Shown here: positions 21,781 to 32,400 of the stretch, one piece after another
Layout of the letters: the number at the start of each line of letters is the position of its first letter
Numbering within the stretch: position 1 is the stretch's first letter
From: Elysia marginata
Taxonomy: Eukaryota > Mollusca > Gastropoda > Plakobranchidae
Direction of reading: 5' to 3'
Assembly: GCA_019649035.1 (NCBI GenBank)
Contig: BMAT01008502.1
Span: 341,697 to 376,662 of the forward strand
Length of the DNA: 34,966 nucleotides
Notes under the pieces: generated by a model
The model's input: the letters and a program-made list of their open reading frames with translations, nothing else
Told to the model about the DNA's origin: nothing
Database searches by the model: none
Position numbers and translations under genes: made by a program

Positions 21781-21786
21781 AATAAA
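21781..21786 (+). promoter_or_regulatory. Proximal poly(A) signal of teneurin
   Basis: AATAAA lies 48 bases after the stop. Later AATAAA motifs (for example 22289) occur in AT-rich sequence, so several ends, including a much longer 3' UTR, are possible. Confidence 0.45.
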
Positions 21787-22408
21787 ATTAGAATGACATT
21801 TGTAGCTTATGAACTTAGACATTTACACAGGAGTGCAAGAAAAACAGTAAAGAAGTTCAAAGCTATTTTAATTGACGTTGAAACATATTTTGTCTCAAAC
21901 GGTGATAAGTTAAGAAGCTGAGAAAAAAAAAAAAACTGCTGCGCGATGCCATTAGCTATCAGAGTTAAATGAGCTAACAAACTGTCGTAAGAAGTGGGCA
22001 TGATTCTTCTTGGAAGTACAGACTGATCCAGGATTCCTGCAAGTGAGAGAAGTAAATGGTAATCCTCTCGTTAGTATGAACTTGTGATAAACTTGGAAGA
22101 ATGATGGTGCGTTTCCCTTCAATGCTTGCTGTGTTAGTTTCAGTTTTACTCATTAAGAAAGAAAAAGTCTTTTTTGAAGAGTTTAAGCAATACATTGCCT
22201 GGTTTCAGATTTGGGTAGAGACAAAGAAAAATCAAAATTATTTTAATAAGATATTTTCATAATTGTAACGGTTATTGTTTCAATTAAAAATAAATTACTT
22301 TTTGCTTGTGCCAAAATAAAAATTGATGTATACTAATAGATATTTGGTTAACAAAATCAGAAACACTTGACAAGACCAAAATTTCTGGACATTTTGTTTT
22401 TACAAACT

Positions 22409-22706
22409 TTAACCACTCCGTGACCTTCGTTTTGTTGATCGCCATGACGTGACAGTTTGTGGTTAAAGAGTGGGATTATTAGTATATTTTTAACATCCCT
22501 TAACTCCAATTATAAAGTCAGATTTGAAATAACTCTGCATTAAATGCCCCTCTTATGCAGTGCAAAACACGAGATACATTGTACGACTATATGTCATGGG
22601 GAACAACAAAATCCATTGATTTGAGGATGTACAACATACGTCGTGTCAGCATCTTGTCATGACAAATAGGACGTACAGCGTACGTCGTAGGTCACAAAGG
22701 GGTTAA
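22409..22706. mobile_element. MITE with TTAA ends (piggyBac-like, non-autonomous)
   Basis: TTAA at 22409-22412 and 22703-22706 flanks terminal inverted repeats. The left end reads ttaaccactccgtgacc. The right end, reverse complemented, reads ttaacccctttgtgacc. The TTAA duplication and CC-starting ends are piggyBac hallmarks (family knowledge). The roughly 290 bp interior has no open frame and contains several acgtcgt/acgtac motifs. Family assignment is inference. Confidence 0.75.
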
Positions 22707-23076
22707 GCTCTGAGTATTTTGAAGTAAAACTTGGTGTAGAAGGAGGTAAATGCATTGCGTTGCATAAACAAAACTTTCACTTTTTATAAGAAATTATTAT
22801 ATTACAAGAACGTTTTGTAGACAAGTAATGGATGAAGATTATCAGACATCAAAAACAAAGTTTTTAGATTTTGCAATATATATCTATAGTATCATATTTT
22901 TTGCAGATAGTATGTGTTGAATGTCCAAATCTTCATACTAAACAAGTCCTCACAGCCTAGGATCTTACCCTGCAAAGCGAAACTTTGTAATGGCAAGGCG
23001 TCTTAGGCAAGGCGAATCTCACCATGTGATATTAATTTTTCACTCCTTCTACTGATTGAAGGTTTTTATTTACATA

Positions 23077-23098
23077 TCTCTCTCTCTCTCTCTCTCTC
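23077..23098. repeat. (TC)n microsatellite
   Basis: Uninterrupted TC dinucleotide run in the gene-free region. Confidence 0.9.
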
Positions 23099-26000
23099 CA
23101 TCTGTCTTGGATTCTCATCAGTTTGTATTAATTATGAATACAACCTTAGAAAAAGATCTTGAAGAGTTTTTTCTAATGAGATGGATAAAAAATAACATTG
23201 TTTCCTGTTGTTAAGTAATGTTTACGAGAAAAATCGCAAAAAATGAATACCAATGTATATTTCACATGATGAGAACTTACATTTTATGAACAAAAAGACG
23301 TGCACTGTGTGCTGCTTCCACGTTGTGTTCACATCATTTGTTTGTTGACTTTATTGGTTTTGTTTTGTTTTTATTTTTTTTTAATTCTTTTTTTGCAAGT
23401 CACAGCTGCCCAAAATGTTAAGCTTGCTCTGAAGTTTTGATTGCCATTGTAAATATAATGTTTGCCAGCTGATTTTATTTGTTTTCCTATGACCTAATGT
23501 GTCAAATAGAAATGGATTGCAATTTGACATGTGCAATAATGTTTTTTTTCTCAGAAGCCCTATGCATGTTCATATTATACCAGTTGTATCTTTTTTTTCT
23601 GTCATTATTAGTACATTCATATAAAGAAAAAGTCAGTGCTGAGGGGGGGGGGGGTTAGGGCTTTAAACCTTTTTAAACCATTCACCTCTGCGCATTTCGT
23701 GACCAAGTATAAGCAGCTTTGTGAAGAAAAAATTACATTTTGACTTTATTTAATGTCACCTGAGTTGTTTCTGAGCATATACTCGTAAAAAAGTTATAAT
23801 TAATAGCAAAAAATTCATTGGTCAAAGATATAAGCAGTGGAAATTATAGAAATAACATTTTGATTCAAGACTTACAGGCTTATCTTTTTATTGTGTATTA
23901 AAAGTAAAGTTCTAGTTCAGGTTTGCATTGCACGTTTTGGCTGCCTAATATATGTGTATTCTTGAAAGGAAAGCTTACTTTTGCATTGCAGGCAGGGCTT
24001 ACTTTTTAAAGTATCTTTTTTCTCTTCCATTTTCAGTTCCAAGGAATTTTTTAGGTTATCTAAGTAGAACCCTCACACCCAAATTTATTTAGGAAATTTT
24101 ATCTTAAACTAAAAGCAATTGTCTTTGATCAAGTGTTCTTTCCTTTGAAATCAAATGATATTGAGCAATCAATAAGGATTTCAATATTGATATTAAAAGG
24201 TTCTGATATTACATTATATTTATCTAATAGTTTTATTAAGTAAATGTTTAACTATAGCAATGGTATGTCTCTAAGGGTTGACTCAAAGCAAGGATGAGTT
24301 TTATATCATTCAAGTTTAATTGTGTATTGGTATGGCAATCTTGTCATAAGAAACAGACCATCTGTAGGTATAGTTTAAAGGTGTACTTGTCAGTTTTAAA
24401 TGGCAGGTCTTTTGAAAAGAAAGCAACCTTTGGTCTATGCTGTGCATTGGAGATGAGACTAAAAACCTTTACATTTTGTATGAGAGAAAGCTCTAAAACA
24501 ATTATCAAGACTTTGGCATGGAATACAAGTACAAAAGTCCTGTGCTGTATTTTCATCATGCACCATTTCTATCTTTCCAGCATTCCAGTTTTTTTAATAT
24601 CTAAGAACATCTGTAAAATCTTTTTTTCCCCTTCTAATTAGGCTCTTTCTTCCATTTCAGGATAGTTCATCATGTTGCATCTTGCATCACCTCTCATTAT
24701 AATTTTTTTTTTATTTTTTTTGTTCATCTAAGCCCATAGGCAGTTTTCCTGCCAACATGGTTTTAAAATAACATAGTTGTCATTATGTTGGTACTTTAGT
24801 CATAATAAAAAATATCTTTGCAATTGCTCTCAAGTTCTATGTATTGTGCATACCTTTTTCATCTGGCTATACTTTTTGCCGCTGCAAGCTCTTGGTGATG
24901 ATTCCTAAATGAACCATGTTGGATGGTTATTAGTTAGACACAATCAAATCGAAAGTATTATTTCATATTTTCTAATCATGAATGCTTTTACTTAGTGAAT
25001 TTGAAAGAATTTTCAATGTGGCAGTGTAAAATGTTCTTTCATAAATGTCTTTTTATGTTTTCCCAACCTTGAATGGTTCTAATTTTGTTGTTTTTGTATT
25101 AAGCAGCCTTTATGGCTATAGCGTGATGGGTGCAAGTTCTATCTGTTTGTCATAAGATTAAATGGATAATGCAAATGGTTTTTGTGTTTAAGAGCATCAA
25201 ACTCTTTGGTTATGTCTTCGTATTTAATAAAAATACCCTTAAATTGTTCATTTTTCACTGGCAAAATTGATAGATAACTGTTACATGTTTTCATCCATTG
25301 GAATCTTCGCATTCATTTTATGAGTAATGGGCTTGAATTGCTTTTAATTCGTCAAATAGTTGTTTAGTTGATAAACACAAAATGTCTCAAAATGTAAAAA
25401 AAATATATGTGAATTTGAAAAATAAAAAGCCAGTATAGACAATGTTTCTTTCTTGATTCCTTTTTTAAGTTCAATACAGAGCCAAATATCTTTTCTGAAA
25501 ATCATGATAATTTCAAGCTATTTTTTAAATATGTAAAACTTGGCCTTGCAGAGTGGAAATTGGGACATTTGACTCTTTTGCAAACATTAAGTCACATGTG
25601 AACAAAGGTAAGAGAACTATGTGAACAATAGAATGAAAAAATTCCAATTCTTTGAGCTATGATCTTTAGATGCAAAGAATATTTGCATGATCCTGAAGAA
25701 TTACGAAAGAATTTGTTTGCTTGTATTTTTAAGAATTTTAATGCCTCTATTTATTCCTGTCAATGTAAATATAATTTGCAAGTGATTACTATTATATATC
25801 GAATTTGAGAAGGATTGTATGTGTGGCGAGAGTTTTAGCCAACTGTAATAAACAAGTCAATTTTTTTAGATTGATTTCTTTATTCTTCCAAAAAAGATGA
25901 TATGTGTGCACATTTTTTCTTCTCATAAATATGTTATGGTTGTACAGAAGAATGAACCAACACATGCAATACAATTATGGTCAAGATGCAACACATGTTA

Positions 26001-27519
26001 TTCATCATCAACATCAAAATCTTCAACTTCATTGGCTTTCATTTTTCATTGGTAATTATTTTCTCTTACTATAATAATGAATTATGTAGTTTTATGCAAA
26101 AAGTATCTTCTTTACTCCATATTTCATTCAATATGAAGTTGTCATATCAATTGAATTTTGTTTTTGTTTTGAAAATCAAAGATTATTCATCTGATTCATA
26201 CATTACATGTAAATGAGAGAATTCATCCACTACTTCAGTATACTTTGGCCATTGCCTTTTTCTTTGCCATCCTTGTCACTGTTTTGTTTCTTTTGTTTCA
26301 ATAAATTCATTCAGTCATATGATTAAATATTACAAAAAAAATGCATTTAATTCGGCGTTTGATTCCTCATGCTCGGTTCATTGTTTGTGTTGCTTATGAC
26401 TTTGCAAGACGAAAACGGTTGATATTAATAGCAATAAAAAATTAGCTTTCAGACAGTAAAAGTTACTTATTGAAACATTGACTACACTTGAAAGCATCTC
26501 AGTTCTCTAAAAAGAAAAACCATTTACTCCTACCTGTAACTTAAAACAGTTGAAAGAAAGGTGAAAGGTCACTTTTTGAACCAAAATGTAAAAAAAGGTA
26601 ATAATTATATCAGTTTTATCTCACCATGTACCAATAAGCAACAAAAATTATCTTAATGTTTAAAATGACTAATCCTAAACCATTGAACAAAGTCGAAACA
26701 TGGTAAGATAGAGCCGAAAACTTTGAAAAAAAATAGAAAATTATGTAAAATACATAAAACTTATGCAATGTTTTCCAGTATATCTCTCGACAAGTTTAGA
26801 TTAGTAGGATGCTAAGAATTTTACCATTTAAAATTTGAGAAAACGGCTTTTAAAAGTTCATTTTTTTTCTCTTTTCGCCTTCATGTATGTTAGATTCTAT
26901 AAATGAACAGAAGTTGAAAATTAGAAAAAAAATAATGATGGTTTCATGTAATTTGTGATCCTTGTGAGCTCCGAAAAACGCATTGTTAAAAAATATCAAT
27001 GTTATATTGTAATGTGAAAATTGCGACCTCCGACTCATTTGCACTGGTTGGGAAATAAAGTGAAGTCTTTTGTCAATTTGCTGTAAATCCAAAACACGTT
27101 TTACAAAATACGAAGGATTAAGGAGACCCACTGGGGTTTTTGGTACACCTAATGCAAATGTATTGATGTTCCCAGTATTTACAGTGTAACGAGAGAAGGG
27201 TCATTCACAACTCACAACGTCGCCACTGATAGAATGATGATAACAGTTAACCCATTTAATTTTCGGCTTTTCCCCCACTCATATTTGAAAAAGTCTTTAA
27301 AATTTGGTAAGGACTCTTTATTTATCGAAAAAGGAAAAGTTTTAAATGAGCACACTGTATTTTTTTATACTCTAATACATGTATATAGATTTGCCATGGA
27401 GGTTAGACTTGCGTGTAAAATTTAATGAGGTACACAGGCGAAGAATTTACGGATTTATAATTTGTTTTCTGGTCTCCTGAAACTAATGATAGATATGGAT
27501 AGGATAAGATTAGGGAGAA

Positions 27520-27556
<37 letters not shown>
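27520..27556. repeat. (TG)n(AG)n compound microsatellite
   Basis: GTGTGT run passing directly into AGAGAG. The open frame across it (27462-27650) is repeat-derived. Confidence 0.9.
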
Positions 27557-28554
27557 CAAGCAAGAAAGAAAGAAAAAAGATAGTGTATTTATGTCAGATT
27601 TGTGTCAGTGGGATCTTCTGTTCATCAGACTGTTCGGCTTGGGTAGGTAAACTCCTAAGCTTTGCCCCCCCCCCCTCAAAAAAAAAAACAAAACAAAAAA
27701 ACAAAAAAAAAACAACGAAAACAAAACAAAACGCTAGTTGAAACGAAGTTGGTTAGTTTTGGTTTCAATGTAAATCTGACAGGTTCTTACAGAAACGAAC
27801 GATTACAAATAGTTAAAAGTTTAACAAATTTGGGGATGATGAAAGCAATTAATGTTTTTAGCAAAAAAAAAAGGACTTTGTAAAGAGTTCATACAATAAA
27901 CTGACGACATTTTTATTCCGAGGCAATTTGCCCGAACACAACTACCATAGAGACCGAAAAACTAAACATAAATACATGTACACGTACACTATACTAAGAC
28001 GTAATAAAAAATGGAAAAAAGATACACGTAATATTCATAGTAAATTTTTTAGCATGTTTATTTAAATAATTCGAAAAAAAAGAAAAATATTTTTGCATGT
28101 GGAAGAAAATTTGATACCAGTCGGTAAATACTTTGTTCTCAATTTAAAGTAAGCCCTACTTTAACAACAGATGATTTAAACGTGCATATCCCTGCGTTTT
28201 TTACTTCATACAAAATGCCTTTATACTCATAGAAAAGGGTTTTTTGAACGCAAAAACCCCAACATACCAAGCGTGATACCTCTAGCATTACTATGATGCT
28301 GTCTAAATTTTAATTGCAAAGAGTCATCCTACATTACAGCCTGGATATGACCTACGTCAACATTTTTATTCTTTTAAAATTATATATATTCCTGTTGCTG
28401 ATAGTTTCTGTTTGGATTAGTTTTGTTTTTGTTGTTTTGTCTCCTAATGTTGAAAAAAAAACAACCACTATTTATTTTTAAGGGCCTATTTCTACATCTC
28501 CTACAACATCTTTTTTTTTCTTTTTCTTTCGTAATGTTTTTTTTTCCTGTGCCT

Positions 28555-28840
28555 GTCCCATCTGATCATGTATATGGGCAGGCATTACAATAATTTTCCT
28601 TTACTCGAACTAAAGGGTTTTAGTTTTAAGTCTAACCCTAGCCCTTCGCTCAAGAAAGACGCGAGGGAGGCACTTCCTCTCATTCCCGATCCCTTAAGGG
28701 AGTGGATCGACCTGTGTCACCGCGGAGTCAAAAGGGATGTGCCACGTCTCTGCTATGGTGACTTATTAGTATTGTTATTTTTCTAATCTATCCAGGAAGT
28801 AAGAGAGGAGGTGTAGGCGAATTCTCCGAAGCGAAAGTTA
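28555..28840. other. GC-richer block of unknown nature
   Basis: Within very AT-rich DNA this stretch has balanced base composition and a 72-codon + strand frame (28568-28786). That frame shows no domain, splice context or similarity I recognise. It could be a repeat fragment, part of the 3' UTR of the - strand gene, or a relic exon. I make no functional call. Confidence 0.3.
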
Positions 28841-29184
28841 TCAACATTTTTTTTAGAATATATTACGTTTTGCCTTTGTCATCTCCTACAACATTGTTTT
28901 GCATTGCTAATCGCTGCTTTTGTAATTAGACAAGTTGGGTACTGGAATATTAAATTCATTATAAAAAAATTGTTAAAAATGAAGACGTTCATGTATTGGA
29001 ATTTTTTGGTAACGAAAATATGATAAGCCTTATTTGATATTAAAACAAAAATAGCACCAAACTTTAGATACATTCTGCATTGTTTAGCCTGCTGGTTGAA
29101 AGGAAAAGGGGGGGGGGGGCATTTTTGGTTGAATGGAAATCAGAATTTTGTAAGTCAAAAGTTATTACTGTTGCTACAAAAACA

Positions 29185-29425
29185 TCAATGACTTGTTTGG
29201 GTAGAAGAGATCGAAGCCAATGCGAAGCAGAAAACTACAAGAAGGCCGCTTCCCACTATTTGGGAGGTCCCGCCAAATTTTGCTGTGTATCGTGACGTCA
29301 CCCCAGTATCTTCCCGGCATGTATCAGTAACACCTGCGTAAAAGAAGTCACGCATGATTCTTCCGGCGGCAGAGTTGCACAAGTTGTACACGGCTGTCTC
29401 ACAGCGATACCGGCCCACAGAAACG
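29185..29425 (-). CDS. Cys-rich gene exon 5: C-terminus and hydrophobic tail
   Basis: The acceptor ttattgcag precedes 29425. It begins NVSVGRYRCETAVYNLC (sequon NVS and C-x7-C), then DTCREDTG. After KFGGTSQ comes a 17-residue hydrophobic segment and SSTQTSH. The stop is at 29187-29185. The AATAAA on the - strand at 28476-28471 is a possible distal poly(A) signal. Confidence 0.85.
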
Positions 29426-32400
29426 CTGCAATAAATAAAAAAAGTGAACGTTAATGTGTTTTTCTGTCCTTATAAAAAATTATGTTTCCAAATCGGGGAA
29501 AGATGAACACCGTGTTAGATGAATTAGGTCAAGATAATCGTAAGGAAATGAAAAAAATAATAATATCCTGAACGTAAATCAATGTTGAAATAAAGGGGAA
29601 ATCTCTTTCCTTGTCAATCCCAGCTGATCTGTCTTGGAGACGTTGCTTCCCAAACTTTACCTCGGAACAACCTCCTGTCTTCGGCTAATCATCTTTCCGG
29701 TCAAATGATTGAAAGACTTTAAAGGTAAGAAATTAGCATTGAGGAGAAGTAGATGCCCAAAATGTCTGCCCCTAGTATGATTCGAACCTTCGACTTATAG
29801 ATGCTTTGGCACCCACCGCCTTGCCACTTACAGAAACATAGCTTATACCATGTCGCCACTACGCTCGTTAGGATTATTTTAGTTCAGCATATACGGACAA
29901 AAATTTCCCAAACTATAGCAAACCTTTGTCAAATGTGTCCTCTAAACTTGCAAAGCTGCAAGGCACAAGTGTCCAGCACATCAACCCCTTTCAATCTTTA
30001 TGTCTTTCAATCATTTGATTGCGCAGTGGCTGCCTCCACTATTTATTCTCATCTTTCCGGTCTCTGTTTTTGCTTCTAAGAATTTGTTTCTCCAAAGTTT
30101 TGTGACGCCCTATTTTTTTTATATACCAACCGTTTAGCTCTGTTGGTACTCACTTGCAGGCCAGCTGTTGCAGCGTCACTGCAGGCAGTACGTTCTGGTC
30201 GATGAGTTGGACCACCTGGTTGACTCCTCGGTTAAAATTGTTGTAACATTGTCTCACTTCCGGTGTACTCAGGACACAGCGAATAACACCCTGGAGTTCT
30301 GAAATAATGAGTTGAGGACTGTAAAAAAAACAATATTTGCCATTTTTTAGGCGAACAAGAATAGCGGCATACGGTTGATATTATTTCTATCATATTTATA
30401 AAGTCCCCATTTTCAATTTCATCTTATCCTCAAAGTCTCTTGTGATAAACATTTAAATTGAAGACGTATCAGTATTCTAGTGATTGTTTTAAAACCATTT
30501 TATCATAATGTCTCTTGATGAAGAAGTTTAGTAACACAAGTTAACTTTCCAGGATTAGGTACATGTATATGTTTTGAAACATTGAGTCTCCCCCCCCCCT
30601 CTTTTTTATCAAGCTGCACGTTTAACCAACCCCCCTTTTTGAGCGTACTTACATATGATCTCTTTTGACTCCTTACGCTTTTAAGACCAGCGCCATTTCC
30701 TTTAGTAAACAAGACTAAGGGCTTGTGGAGTACAGACCTAACCATTCGAATGGAAATAAGACGTCACAATCCCTTTTTCTTCATTGAACTAAAATTTATG
30801 GTCCTTTCACATGACTTGTACGCCATAAGCGTCTTATGGACTGAGATTTACAAATTTATGTACCTATATACATACAGTTCAGCTACACCCCTTCACATGT
30901 GCGCTTCATTTGATGGCAAAAAAGCAAAAAAAACCCTAGCCTCTTTATGTGTTTTTTAGAAAACTTATGTGACATTATTTCTTACAATAAGTTGAATAAT
31001 AATCCTTAAATTACAAGACGACGTGCGTGCTAAGTATATATGTCTCATGACTTAATATCAATGGAACATTCATGTCATATACATACTATAATACGAATTT
31101 GTTTCCCATTTTTCGACAAGCTATGCTTGGGTACTGGGTGTCTAGTTTACTCACCCTCCAGATCCAGGGTACACAGGCCCTGATAAGCCACTTCCATGTT
31201 ACCCCTGGTGAAAACTAAGTTCAGAAACCTGTCTGCAGGCTGGTTGGACAGAGGAAGGCTGCCTTCGAAACAATTGATGTAGGTCTGATAGTTTCTAAGG
31301 GAAAGGGAAAAAAAGCATGTTACGTTTGTAAATTTAACTGGTCGTTTGGTTTGTCTAAAGCTACCGCTGTCCCTTTTGCTCGTGATACCCTATTGCCTAA
31401 AGTCATAATTTTTCTATATAGGCCTGTTTCTTTAGCTGGATTTTGATAAATATAAAGGAAATGGGTTACTGGCTAGGGTCCACGTTTCCATTTCATTGCT
31501 TCGTAATAAAAGCTGGAAGGTGACTAATTTATACAGTAGGCCTAACTAGTGTACATCTTTGGCACCAGTTAACATCATTCTATTAACTGGTCTTCAAAGG
31601 CCTTTGTTTAGTGACGTCGCGTTGCTAAGGAATGATATCATTATAATTTATATCGATAAAAAGGAAGACCAAGGGTTTGCAACATTCATTGCATGTATTA
31701 CTTCAACGAACTCGTGGTGGAATCTATTGTCCATCGGTTGAATAATATTAAGAATTACAAGAAACACAGATGCTAATGGATTTTAGGATTATTTTGATTG
31801 CACAAAATGTTCAGTATATTCGGGAAAAAAATTTCCGAAACTATAGCAAATGTGTCTCCTAAGCTTGTAAAGCTGCAAGACGAAGTGTCCAGCACATCTT
31901 CAATGAGTTGAAAAGGACCAAACTGTGTTAACTTTTCTTTTTCTAACAGGCGTGAAACGTGCGTTTTTGACTTTCTTGGTCGTCGTTTTTAGTCTATTTT
32001 AAGCCAACTTTGATCACTTTAGATGAGGGGTTGATTGCACCCCCTTTCTGTTTTTTGGTTATAATTTATTAAAGTGCTCGTGTTTTTTTTTTTACAAAAT
32101 TTGTTTTGATTTATAAGGTTATCCAACTTAAAGTGTCTCTAATATTGCTAAACTTTGCCTCACTATCTTTATAACTCGTTTAAAATTAATACAGCTACTA
32201 TGGATATTTTGGAAAGTCTCATGCTGTCTTTCTCTTTCCTATGATCCTAAAATTCCTAAAGAAGAAAAGGTTGCATAGTTAAATTAGACTACGTCTAAAA
32301 ACATGATCCTAAAATACAGAGAGGAACGAGTCTAATTCAGACCTACCTGCAAATGGATGCGAAGGCTGCAATGGTCACATCCTCAGCTCTCTGCAAGTTG

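Larger units (their letters stand above)
21734..28550. other. Intergenic / teneurin 3' UTR region without genes
   Basis: I see no exon with splice signals or family similarity on either strand. Open frames such as 24294-24641 are random. Contents: poly(A) signals, a TTAA-flanked MITE, two TGTAAATA motifs, (TC)n, (TG)n(AG)n, G12 and C11 runs. How much is transcribed as 3' UTR cannot be told from sequence. Confidence 0.6.

Noticed and set aside
24294-24641. 115-codon + strand frame downstream of teneurin
   Set aside because: No domain, no splice context, composition like the surrounding AT-rich DNA; the antisense frame there is equally long.
7931-29119. Three G runs of exactly 12 (7931-7942, 23643-23654, 29108-29119)
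   Set aside because: Equal length is striking, but homopolymer lengths are prone to assembly error and C runs of 8-11 also occur.
29770-29855. Possible tRNA gene on the - strand
   Set aside because: A and B box-like motifs exist, but acceptor and anticodon stems do not pair convincingly by eye; better read as a SINE head.
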